NCBI GenBank assembly: GCA_022616555.1
Contig: JAKEEG010000075.1
Coordinates: 1-64,000, forward strand
Length of the DNA: 64,000 bases
Origin: Ignavibacteriota bacterium
GTDB lineage: Bacteria; Bacteroidota; Ignavibacteria; UBA10030
Direction: 5' to 3'
Under the pieces are notes generated by a model. That model searched no databases. It was not told where the DNA came from and was given only the letters and a program-made list of their open reading frames with translations. A program made the translations under genes and the position numbers. Below, one piece after another: positions 35,098-42,573 of the stretch; position 1 is the first letter of the stretch; every line of letters begins with the position of its first letter.

Positions 35098-35460
35098 ATG
35101 CTGACTAAGGTTAACCTGAACCAGAAATTCAAACTCTTCAACGAGCACTGGAAGCCAAAGATTGCAGGAGAGATCAACGACTCGTACGTGAAGTTTGTGA
35201 AATTTAAGGGCGAGTTCGTGTGGCATCATCACGACAACGAGGACGAGCTATTCTTTGTCCACAAGGGTCGTTTCTTGATGAAGCTCCGCGATGGAGATGT
35301 GTGGGTGGAAGAGGGGGAGTTTATCATCGTTCCGAAAGGCGTCGAGCACAAGCCTGTTGCTGAGGAGGAGGTGGAAGTCATTTTGTTGGAACCAAAGACG
35401 ACGCTTAACACTGGAAATGTTGTCAATGAGCGGACGGTTCCTCAACTTGAACGAATTTAG
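35098..35460 (+). CDS. Cupin-domain protein
   Basis: A 120-residue single-domain cupin. Metal-binding residues are visible: 'WHHHDNEDELFFVHKG' (about residues 41-56), matching the first cupin motif with His and Glu, and 'PKGVEHKPVAEEE' (about 81-93) with the second-motif His. Small cupins of this type can act as isomerases, dioxygenases or plain binding proteins, so no reaction can be named. ATG preceded by AAAGGAGTG. Length is typical. Confidence 0.88.
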   Translation: MLTKVNLNQKFKLFNEHWKPKIAGEINDSYVKFVKFKGEFVWHHHDNEDELFFVHKGRFLMKLRDGDVWVEEGEFIIVPKGVEHKPVAEEEVEVILLEPKTTLNTGNVVNERTVPQLERI

Positions 35461-35572
35461 CGATGATTAAAGCGCATCAGAGCGACGGGGCAACGGAGAA
35501 ATAACTCACCGTTGCACCCATGCTCCGTGCAGGTAATGAATTGAACCCACTTTAGAGTCAGAAATAAGCTCA

Positions 35573-36571
35573 ATGAAAAAATTCACTCTCAAATCTCTAC
35601 CAACCGACAATCTGCGACTCGTCCATCCGCAGAAGTTCGTCATTGATTACAAGAACGAGCTGAACGAGGCGCAGTACGAGGCGGTCACGTCGGTCGACGG
35701 CCCGCATTTGGTCATTGCGGGAGCCGGGACGGGCAAAACGCGCACGATTGTCTATCGTGTTGCGTATCTCGTCGAATTGGGTGTGAAACCAGAGCACATT
35801 CTCCTACTCACTTTCACGCGCAAAGCGGCGCAGGAAATGCAGCGACGCGCAACCATAGCGCTGGACAGCCGCTGCGACCGCGTGGCGGGCGGGACGTTCC
35901 ACTCGTTTGCCAACACCGTCCTACGGAAGCACGGAAGTCTGCTTGCGTACGAACGAAACTACACCATCCTCGACCAAACGGACGGCGAGGATGTGATGAA
36001 TCTTCTCCGCACGCGGATGAAGTACGACACGCGCGACAAGCGCTTCCCGCGCAAGGAGGCGTTATTCGATCTGTATAGCCGCTCGGTGAACACGATGACT
36101 CCTCTCGGCGCCATGCTCATGGAGGACTATCCACAGTACATCGAGTTAGAGACGGAGATCAACGCGCTGCATCAGGCGTACGTGCTCTACAAGCGCGAGC
36201 ATAACATGATGGACTACGACGATTTGCTGTTGAATCTCGCCAAGCTCCTGCAGCATCATACTGCCGTGCGGGCAATGCTCTCGGAGCAGTATAAATATAT
36301 TATGGTCGATGAGTATCAGGATACGAACCGGATTCAAGCGGAGATCGTCAAGCTCCTTGCCTACAAGCACCAAAACGTGATGGTGGTAGGCGATGACGCG
36401 CAGAGCATCTATTCATTCCGTGGGTCTACGATAAAAAATATTTTGGAGTTCGGTGAGATGTTTCCGGAGGCCAAGACCATTAAGTTGGAGGAGAATTTTC
36501 GCAGCACTCAGCCTATTTTAAACTTAGCGAATGAGATATTGAAGCGCGGCACGCCTACACCAGAAGAATGA
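35573..36571 (+). CDS. UvrD/PcrA-type helicase, N-terminal half (gene split)
   Basis: The first 332 residues of a superfamily 1A 3'-5' DNA helicase. Walker A is 'IAGAGTGKTRTIVYRV' (about residues 49-64), motif II 'VDEYQDTNRIQ' (about 246-256), motif III 'VVGDDAQSIYSFRGS' (about 274-288), and motif IV begins at 'NFRSTQPILNLANEIL' (about 312-327). The homology then stops and a premature TGA follows 'RGTPTPEE'. The remainder of the helicase resumes at 36742 in a different frame after a repeat-bearing insert. Half-proteins of this kind would lack motifs V and VI needed for activity, so this is likely a disrupted gene unless the halves assemble. Confidence 0.88.
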   Translation: MKKFTLKSLPTDNLRLVHPQKFVIDYKNELNEAQYEAVTSVDGPHLVIAGAGTGKTRTIVYRVAYLVELGVKPEHILLLTFTRKAAQEMQRRATIALDSRCDRVAGGTFHSFANTVLRKHGSLLAYERNYTILDQTDGEDVMNLLRTRMKYDTRDKRFPRKEALFDLYSRSVNTMTPLGAMLMEDYPQYIELETEINALHQAYVLYKREHNMMDYDDLLLNLAKLLQHHTAVRAMLSEQYKYIMVDEYQDTNRIQAEIVKLLAYKHQNVMVVGDDAQSIYSFRGSTIKNILEFGEMFPEAKTIKLEENFRSTQPILNLANEILKRGTPTPEE

Positions 36572-36741
36572 ATAGTACACACATCAAAAAGTATTATGTC
36601 ATGCCCGCGGATTTTAAGCGGGCATCTACCTGCTGGATTCCCGCTAAAAGCATGCGGGAATGACATAGGTGGGTATTGTAGCGAATTATTCTGTCTCAAT
36701 CTTTTTTATACTGTATTCTGTTTTCTGCATTCTGCCAACTG
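36572..36741. other. Insert interrupting the UvrD/PcrA-type helicase
   Basis: About 170-195 bases that have no counterpart in helicases of this family. They include a stop codon and a palindromic repeat (36598-36664), followed by a T-rich stretch (TTTTTTATACTGTATTCTG). Left and right helicase parts are in different frames, so the insert length is not a multiple of three. No clear target-site duplication was found by eye. Confidence 0.7.
36598..36664. repeat. Palindromic repeat, family C, inside split helicase
   Basis: A 67-bp element opening GTCATGCCCGCGG and ending GCGGGAATGAC, with internal CCGC/GCGG hairpins (ATGCCCGC...GCGGGCAT and ATTCCCGC...GCGGGAAT). It has the look of a REP element. 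Confidence 0.75.
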
Positions 36742-37764
36742 ATGTACTACAAAGAGCTTTATACAACCAAACCCGGCGGTGAGCTGCCGCAGCTCGTCGT
36801 AGCAGAGAACGAGAACCTGCAATCGCGCTTTGTTGTGCAGAAGGTGCTCGAGCTGCGCGAACAGGGTGTGCCGCTGCAGGAGATGGCGATTTTGTTCCGG
36901 TCGTCGTTTCTTTCTTTTGATCTGGAAATTGAGTTGTCGAAAGCCAACATTCCGTTTGTGAAGTTTGGTGGGTTCAAGTTTGTCGAAACGGCACACGTCA
37001 AGGACATGATCGCGTACCTGCGTGTGCTGGAAAACCCCCGAGACGTGGTGGCGTGGAATCGCATTTTGTTGCTTGTTGACGGGGTTGGGCCCCGCACGGC
37101 AGAGAAGGTGATCGATGATATCCTCAAACGCCGCGTGCCCGCCAATCCGGACTCCGATGCATCTATGGTAACGGAGAAATTCTGGTCGGAATACAACGCC
37201 TATCCAGACAACGTGCAAAAGCTCTTTACGAAATTGAAGGAGGTAGCTCCTGCGAAAATTCCGCCCGGCGAAAAATCGTATCACATGCTGAAGTATTACG
37301 AGCCGATTCTCCGCGTGCGGTACGACGACCATCAAAAGCGCAAGAAGGACCTCGAGATGTTCCAGAATATTACCGAGCGGTACCGGAATATCGACGAGTT
37401 GCTGACAGATTTGGCGCTTGAGCCTCCGAACGAGAGCGTGGTGGACATCGAGTCGCCGGGTCCAGAAGATGAATATCTCACGCTCTCGACAATCCACAGC
37501 GCGAAGGGGTTGGAGTGGAATTCGGTGTTCGTCATTTACGCGCTGGAAGGGAGGTTCCCCACCATGCGCTCCGCTGCAAGCGATGAGGAAATGGAAGAGG
37601 AACGTCGCTTAATGTATGTTGCCTGCACACGAGCGAAACAGAATTTATTCATCTCTTATCCCATCAACATCTACGACCGCGAGTCGGGTATGATCCTCAC
37701 AAAGCCCTCGCGGTTTATTCAGGGTATCGGGGAAAATTTATTAGAGCCGTGGGTGATTGAGTAA
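36742..37764 (+). CDS. UvrD/PcrA-type helicase, C-terminal half (gene split)
   Basis: The last 340 residues of the same SF1A helicase. It opens with 'YYKELYTTKPGGELPQLV', which normally follows motif IV within one chain, and carries motif V 'LSTIHSAKGLEWNSVFV' (about residues 252-268) and motif VI 'EERRLMYVACTRAKQNLF' (about 288-305). The C terminus is complete. The ATG at 36742 has no ribosome-binding site in front, which argues against separate translation. Either this is the 3' part of a pseudogene or the two halves result from an assembly error around a repeat. Confidence 0.87.
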   Translation: MYYKELYTTKPGGELPQLVVAENENLQSRFVVQKVLELREQGVPLQEMAILFRSSFLSFDLEIELSKANIPFVKFGGFKFVETAHVKDMIAYLRVLENPRDVVAWNRILLLVDGVGPRTAEKVIDDILKRRVPANPDSDASMVTEKFWSEYNAYPDNVQKLFTKLKEVAPAKIPPGEKSYHMLKYYEPILRVRYDDHQKRKKDLEMFQNITERYRNIDELLTDLALEPPNESVVDIESPGPEDEYLTLSTIHSAKGLEWNSVFVIYALEGRFPTMRSAASDEEMEEERRLMYVACTRAKQNLFISYPINIYDRESGMILTKPSRFIQGIGENLLEPWVIE

Positions 37765-37770
37765 AGTGGC

Positions 37771-37846
37771 GGGGGTGCAGAGGAGCGGAGGGGCAGGGGA
37801 GACCATTCTCTCCCTTTCGCCTCAGCACCCCTGCTCCTCTGCTGGT
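37771..37846. repeat. Inverted repeat between helicase and glycosyltransferase
   Basis: An imperfect inverted repeat (GGGTGCAGAGGAGCGGAGG against CCCCTGCTCCTCTGC) spanning ~75 bp, without an ORF. It may double as a transcription terminator for the gene before it, though no T-run is seen. Confidence 0.5.
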
Positions 37847-37869
37847 TGTTTAGTGAAGATACTTGATTT

Positions 37870-38583
37870 ATGAAAACTGTTAGTACAAAGATAGACCCGT
37901 TAGTCTCTATCATCTTGTGCACCTACAATCGCGCACATCTGGTGAAACGCGCTATCGCGTCGGTATTGATTCAAACGTACCGGAATTGGGAGTTGATTAT
38001 CATCGACGACGGCAGCACGGACGGCACCGAAAATATTCTTCTTCCGTTGGTGAAATCGGATTCGCGCTTGTCGTATCTCCGCCATGCCAACAAAGGTTTA
38101 GCTCGTTCTCGCAATGTGGGCAGCGGTCTGGCGAAAGGCGAATTTATTACTTTCCTGGATTCTGATGATGAGTATCGGGAAGATCACCTCGCGCATCGAG
38201 TCGAACTGTCGCAGAGTAGGAAATCTGTTGCGCTTTGGCACGGAGGCATAGAGTATGTCGGTCCCGAGGAGAAACAGTACGTCCCCGATGCACGGCACGT
38301 CGGCAAAAAAATTCATCTGGACAAATGCTACGCGAGCGCGACGTTTTTCGCGACTGCGGGATTCTTCAAAAAGTTGGGAGGGTTTCGGAATGTTGCGTTT
38401 GCCGAAGACTTTGACCTCGTAACACGCTTACGAAAGCGTGGGATGAAGATAGCGAGAGTGAGCAAACCAACGTACCGCTATCATCTGGATACGGACAACC
38501 GTTTATGCGATTTGTATGAACAAGGGGGCGAGGAGGCGATCAGGACTTTTCGCGGCGTGCTTTCAATTGCTGGTAGCGTTTGA
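37870..38583 (+). CDS. Family 2 glycosyltransferase
   Basis: A 237-residue GT-A fold sugar transferase. Visible features are 'VSIILCTYNRAHLVKRAI' (about residues 12-29), 'WELIIIDDGSTDGT' (about 40-53), the DxD-like 'FITFLDSDDEY' (about 91-101), and 'FAEDFDLVTRLRKRG' (about 177-191), where the Glu-Asp pair fits the catalytic base region. No membrane helix. It probably adds a sugar to a surface glycan or lipid. The last 44 bases overlap the end of the convergent response-regulator gene. No other glycan genes are adjacent. Confidence 0.92.
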   Translation: MKTVSTKIDPLVSIILCTYNRAHLVKRAIASVLIQTYRNWELIIIDDGSTDGTENILLPLVKSDSRLSYLRHANKGLARSRNVGSGLAKGEFITFLDSDDEYREDHLAHRVELSQSRKSVALWHGGIEYVGPEEKQYVPDARHVGKKIHLDKCYASATFFATAGFFKKLGGFRNVAFAEDFDLVTRLRKRGMKIARVSKPTYRYHLDTDNRLCDLYEQGGEEAIRTFRGVLSIAGSV

Positions 38584-39523
38584 TTTTTCCTTTGACGACG
38601 GCGAGCAGATGTTTTTCCGAAAAAGGCTTCGTGACGTAATCATCGACACCCAATTCTTTGCCGGTGCGGACAAGCACTTCATCCGAGAGCCCGCTCAGGA
38701 ATACAAACGGAACTTCCTGCAAGTGGTCCAGCTCTCTTACTTTTTCATAGAAGCTAAAGCCACCCATTGTCGACGTTTCGAGGTTGATGTCGGAGAGGAT
38801 CAAATCGGGCGTTGCGTCTTTCAAGGCCTGGTAGGCGTCGTCTGAGGTAGAAAATGCAAAGACGGTGTACCCTTCTTCTGAAATTGTACTTTCAAGGATA
38901 TTGAGTAATTTTTCATCGTCGTCGATAATGAACACCTTTGCACCGTCTGCCTCCGTATGATGTTTTGATTTTGCGGGAGAAGTTCTTCGCCTCGCTTCCT
39001 CAAGGCGCCGCCGGATTTCTTCCTCCTCTTTTTTCGAGCGGAGATTCTCCTTCGAGCGGAGTTCTTCTTCTACTTTTTTTCTGAGGATGTCTTCTTCGAT
39101 TTTCTTCTTGCGTTCTTCTTCGATTTTTTTTCGGAGGGCTTCCTCTTCGATCTTCTTCTTGCGCTGCTCCTCCTCCTGGCGCGCGCGTTCTTCGGCTAGT
39201 TTTTGTTGACGGACAGCCTCTTCTTTCTTGCGCTCTTCTTCTAGTCTCTTGCGCGTCTCCTCCTCTTCTTTTTTGCGTATCTCTTGTTGCTCGCGGTCCT
39301 TTTTTGCTTGTTCAATCAATGTCACAAGGCGCTCTTGGTATGCGCTGATGTACACATTCCGCGGGTCGATTTCCTTCGCGCGTTCGGTTTCGCGTTGCGC
39401 CTGCTCGTACTCTTTCGATTTGATGAGCTGGTCGACGCGCTTCAGGATTTCGCTGACACGTTTTCGGTTATCGTCGCGGGGGGTGAGTTCAGCCATTGGT
39501 CGTGTGTGCGGAGTGGCGGTCAT
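38540..39523 (-). CDS. Response regulator with long charged coiled coil
   Basis: A 327-residue protein of unusual make-up. Residues ~20-60 look like a TPR-type helix pair ('YEQAQRETERAKEIDP'). Residues ~70-185 are almost entirely Glu, Lys and Arg, a long coiled coil or single alpha-helix. The C-terminal ~125 residues form a receiver domain: 'VFIIDDDEKLLNIL' (acidic pocket), the phospho-acceptor Asp in 'LILSDINLET', and 'VTKPFSEKHLL' with the conserved Lys. No DNA-binding output domain is present. I infer a receiver that acts by protein contact through the coiled coil. The start at 39523 has GGCAGG upstream. The tail overlaps the glycosyltransferase gene on the other strand. Confidence 0.85.
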   Translation of the reverse strand: MTATPHTRPMAELTPRDDNRKRVSEILKRVDQLIKSKEYEQAQRETERAKEIDPRNVYISAYQERLVTLIEQAKKDREQQEIRKKEEEETRKRLEEERKKEEAVRQQKLAEERARQEEEQRKKKIEEEALRKKIEEERKKKIEEDILRKKVEEELRSKENLRSKKEEEEIRRRLEEARRRTSPAKSKHHTEADGAKVFIIDDDEKLLNILESTISEEGYTVFAFSTSDDAYQALKDATPDLILSDINLETSTMGGFSFYEKVRELDHLQEVPFVFLSGLSDEVLVRTGKELGVDDYVTKPFSEKHLLAVVKGKIKRYQQLKARREKS

Positions 39524-39792
39524 CGCCTGCCATACATGTTGTGATTTTTGAACGTTGCCTGTCGTTCAATAAAGCACAAATACTTTGCCAATCGAGAAGA
39601 GGAAGGGTGCTGGAGTTGATGCGTTTTCTCTCGAAAGATAAGCCTTTGTTATGCGCTCGGGAACATGATTTCATAGCAGGTAAGGATCCCGATGTAGTTT
39701 CTACAATTCACGCTTTCGCGTGGTTTCTTACGAAAACAAAGGTACACAAGTGTCGAAGGAAAAGCAAGGAGAGAGGTGACAGCAAGCTGGAT
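39524..39792. other. Intergenic stretch without recognised feature
   Basis: About 270 bases between the response-regulator start and the end of the Cys-rich exported protein gene. ORFs here are shadows. I see no hairpin with a T-run and no repeat seen elsewhere in the window. It should contain the promoter of the response-regulator gene. Confidence 0.5.
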
Positions 39793-40302
39793 TTATTTTT
39801 TCATTCTGCAGCAAACTTCATACTTGACGCCGCATGGGCATTCGTAGCACTCTTGATCGAGCTTCGTCGTCACAATGCTGCCGCCGCTATGTTTGCAGAT
39901 ACAGCCGTGCGATACTTCGCGAAGTTGTGCGTATTGGATGACGTCTTCCCCGCTGAGAATGAGCACCGCATTGAACGTGTTAAGCATCCCCGCGACGGAA
40001 AATTCTTTCAGCGCGTATCCACGCCGGTCGGTAGTTAACGCGCCTAGATCGTTTCGCTTTCCGGTGCGTTCATCAAGTAACGAGACAGTGTACTCGGCAT
40101 TTCTAGCCAGATCGCGGACTTCTACTTTGAGCTTCTCGTCGGATGATACTGTAATCACGCCGTGAGATTCCGGTTCGCTTGCATCATAATGGGCGGTAAC
40201 GACGGTCGGAACAACAAACGTTTTGCTTGTTTGGGCAAGACTGGAACTTGACACGATACATAGAAACAAGGCAGCGATGAGCAGGCGGTGTTCGCGATTC
40301 AT
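39793..40302 (-). CDS. Exported protein with Cys-rich C terminus
   Basis: A 169-residue exported protein of unknown family. A signal peptide is clear ('LLIAALFLCIVSSSSLAQ', about residues 7-24). The middle is beta-rich. The last 40 residues hold eight Cys and several charged residues ('HGCICKHSGG', then 'ECYECPCGVKYEVCC'), suggesting a metal site or disulphide knot. The start is set by AAGGAG six bases before the ATG at 40302; the track's longer frame to 40383 has no such site. It is the last gene of the ECF sigma operon, 98 bases after the preceding one. Confidence 0.72.
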   Translation of the reverse strand: MNREHRLLIAALFLCIVSSSSLAQTSKTFVVPTVVTAHYDASEPESHGVITVSSDEKLKVEVRDLARNAEYTVSLLDERTGKRNDLGALTTDRRGYALKEFSVAGMLNTFNAVLILSGEDVIQYAQLREVSHGCICKHSGGSIVTTKLDQECYECPCGVKYEVCCRMKK

Positions 40303-40400
40303 GGGAGGCTCCTTTCGAATTCGAACATGATGACAATGCAAACAATATACCTGTCTACGCAGAAGTACGCAAGCGCGTTTCAACGTTATTGCTTCGGTTG

Positions 40401-40772
40401 TTACGGCGTGATGAGGCGCTGACGCCCGTTTTTATCCGTTAACGCGAGTTTGACATTATCATCTTTTGAAAGGATATGTACACCCGGTTCGGTTGAACCG
40501 TTCGCGAGCACCATCCCCGAACCATCCGAATCTGCGCCAAGCTTGACGCGCACATTCCCATTTGCATCGCGCAGGCGGAGAACGACGGCGTCGGGGTTGG
40601 ATTCAACTTTGATCTGCGCACGCACAGTTCCCTTCTCATCTACGACTTCAAACAACCGGGCACGCACGACTTGTCCGGGTTTCATCGTACTCGAACTGCC
40701 CTGAAAGAGCATGACACTCAACACAACAAGATTGATAAGCGTGATGGTAAAGGCGATTCGATTGTTTTTCAT
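40401..40772 (-). CDS. Membrane-anchored hypothetical protein
   Basis: A 123-residue protein with one N-terminal membrane helix ('IAFTITLINLVVLSVMLF', about residues 6-23) and a beta-rich extracytoplasmic domain with repeated 'VVLRLRDANGNVRVKLG' and 'NVKLALTDKNGRQRL' strands. The 'DxNGN/K' turns recur in a type of anchored protein I have seen without a named function. GGAG precedes the ATG. It is 38 bases after the anti-sigma gene, so it belongs to the same operon. Confidence 0.7.
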   Translation of the reverse strand: MKNNRIAFTITLINLVVLSVMLFQGSSSTMKPGQVVRARLFEVVDEKGTVRAQIKVESNPDAVVLRLRDANGNVRVKLGADSDGSGMVLANGSTEPGVHILSKDDNVKLALTDKNGRQRLITP

Positions 40773-40809
40773 GGGATCACTCCGTTGATGTATCGATTGT
40801 CAAACAACC

Positions 40810-41922
40810 CTACATTTGCCAGAACTTCCACCATGGCTTGACGCCGAGGTTCAAGTGTTTCTGCCACGCTTTGATCATTTCTCGATCGCCACTGAGTGTG
40901 CCTTCGCGAGTGACGCCTTCGGGAGCAGGGACAAGCTCTGCGAGACGGTCGTATACCGCCGCGCGTTGCTCACCTGTCTCGCGGAACAGTAAATGCCAGA
41001 GCGTAATGGAATCCATATTTCGTGAATTGGCGAGGACGGTATGAAGCGCGTCTGCACCTCCGCCTTCGAAATCGTACGTCGTGAGTGCATGCTTGAACGT
41101 TCCCGAAGCGTCTTCCCGGTGCGGTGTGCCGGGACCGAAGCCCGGACGAGTTGCACAAACATTGCCCGCAGGCACGATGGACTCGCGCCCACCGAACTCC
41201 AATGCCACCCAGCCGGAAGTAACTTCGAGAGTACTCGAACCTGCGCTATCGACGTGCAGAGTGTACGCGCAGCCAAGGTCGACAGCCAACGCCGAAGGCG
41301 TCTCGACAAAAAACAATCGTGGCGGAGCCCAGATGGTTGCCTGGATCGTGCCGCGATCGAGCGTAAGCCGGTGGTCTGTTAAGCTGGCGTCGATGAGACG
41401 CAGGCGGGAGTTCGGTTCCACATCGACATGGCCGATGAGACCGACTTCCACGCGGGCGCGAGAGGTCGCGTCGGTTTGAAGTACTTCACCGACGCGGAGC
41501 TTGCCTTCCGAAGTCACTTGTGATGAGCCAACGCTAATCGAACCGCTTAGGCTGGCGACATTCCATGCGTCTACGGATGACCGCGTGGCGATCCAAAATG
41601 TTCCAACCATCACGAGTACAGTCGCTGCGATGGCAAGAACACGATTGCGCCAGAATGTCTTGCTCTCGCGGTGAATGATATTCGAGTGCTGCATTTGCTC
41701 GGTTTGGTCGATTCTGTTTGCTATACCATTCCATAGGTCGCGGGATGGTGTAATTGCTTTTGGCAAACGTGTTGTTTGTACGAGCAAGGCTTGATACTTG
41801 CGGAGCTCGGCATTACACGTTTGGCATTGTGCTATATGTGCGAGAACAGCCTCCCGCTGTTGGGTGGGGAGGTTGCCGTCGAGATATTCGCTGAGCAATT
41901 GTTGTACGTCGTTGCAGTTCAT
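40810..41922 (-). CDS. Anti-sigma factor with zinc-finger (zf-HC2) and FecR-like domain
   Basis: A 370-residue inner-membrane anti-sigma factor. The N terminus has the anti-sigma zinc motif ('CNDVQQLLSEYLDG' then 'HIAQCQTC', about residues 3-36), which binds the sigma factor. A membrane helix follows ('VLAIAATVLVMVGTFWIA', about 93-110). The rest is extracytoplasmic, with FecR-like strands ('RVEVGLIGHVDVEPNSRLRL', about 157-176). Its ATG overlaps the sigma gene's stop as ATGA, so the two are translationally coupled. I infer membrane-linked control of the sigma factor. The signal is unknown. Confidence 0.87.
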   Translation of the reverse strand: MNCNDVQQLLSEYLDGNLPTQQREAVLAHIAQCQTCNAELRKYQALLVQTTRLPKAITPSRDLWNGIANRIDQTEQMQHSNIIHRESKTFWRNRVLAIAATVLVMVGTFWIATRSSVDAWNVASLSGSISVGSSQVTSEGKLRVGEVLQTDATSRARVEVGLIGHVDVEPNSRLRLIDASLTDHRLTLDRGTIQATIWAPPRLFFVETPSALAVDLGCAYTLHVDSAGSSTLEVTSGWVALEFGGRESIVPAGNVCATRPGFGPGTPHREDASGTFKHALTTYDFEGGGADALHTVLANSRNMDSITLWHLLFRETGEQRAAVYDRLAELVPAPEGVTREGTLSGDREMIKAWQKHLNLGVKPWWKFWQM

Positions 41923-42506
41923 GGTTCCAGCACCTCCTTCAAGAGCTTGCGCGCCCGGTGGAGCTGGGCTTTGCAGGTTCCAACGGCAAGCTCAAGTTGT
42001 TCGGCAATTTCTTCATGTTTGTAGCCTTCAATATCGTGTAAAATAAAAATCGCGCGCGCTTGCGGAGGCAATTGTCGTACAGCATCTTCAAGGTCGATGG
42101 CATCTCCGGGCGCTGATGCAGTCTCCGGACTGTCGTACTGCTCAAGGTTTTCGGCGGTGTACACGCGAGAGGTGCGCCTTCGTTGTGCCCGATAATCGAC
42201 GAGCACGACGTTTACCGCGAGGCGGTGAAGCCACGAGGAGAACGCGCTCTCACCGCGGAACGTGGGCAGCATCTGCCATGTTCGCACGAACACGTCCTGC
42301 GTCAGTTCCTCAGCTCGGACGCGGTCGCCGCAAATTCTGATGCAAACGGCGTACACTCTGCCGACGTGTTCGCGGTAGATCTGCTCAAACGCCTCCCGGT
42401 TGCCACTCTGAGCGAGGAGCACGGCTGGCGTCAGATTTGTCCGTTCGGTGCTTTCCAGGAGAATCTCCTGTGTGTCGGTTGTAAGTGGTCTTGCATCAAT
42501 AAACAT
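41919..42506 (-). CDS. ECF RNA polymerase sigma factor
   Basis: A 195-residue ECF sigma factor. Region 2 (about residues 35-105) has 'ELTQDVFVRTWQMLPTFRGE' and 'FSSWLHRLAVNVVLVDYRAQ'. Region 4 (about 135-190) has 'LPPQARAIFILHDIEGYKHEE' within it and ends 'KAQLHRARKLLKEVL'. The first gene of a four-gene unit: sigma, anti-sigma, anchored protein, Cys-rich exported protein. Sigma factors of this kind usually transcribe their own operon; no promoter motif was assigned. Confidence 0.92.
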   Translation of the reverse strand: MFIDARPLTTDTQEILLESTERTNLTPAVLLAQSGNREAFEQIYREHVGRVYAVCIRICGDRVRAEELTQDVFVRTWQMLPTFRGESAFSSWLHRLAVNVVLVDYRAQRRRTSRVYTAENLEQYDSPETASAPGDAIDLEDAVRQLPPQARAIFILHDIEGYKHEEIAEQLELAVGTCKAQLHRARKLLKEVLEP

Positions 42507-42573
42507 CGCCGGAATCCCTCATGGATAAGATTCCGGCGACGAGGAAAAGGTTTGAACCGATGAATTTCAGGTG

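Noticed and set aside
36706-37497. 263-codon minus-strand ORF inside the helicase C-terminal half
   Set aside because: It lies wholly opposite the recognised helicase reading frame with motifs V and VI and has no family features, so it is a shadow.
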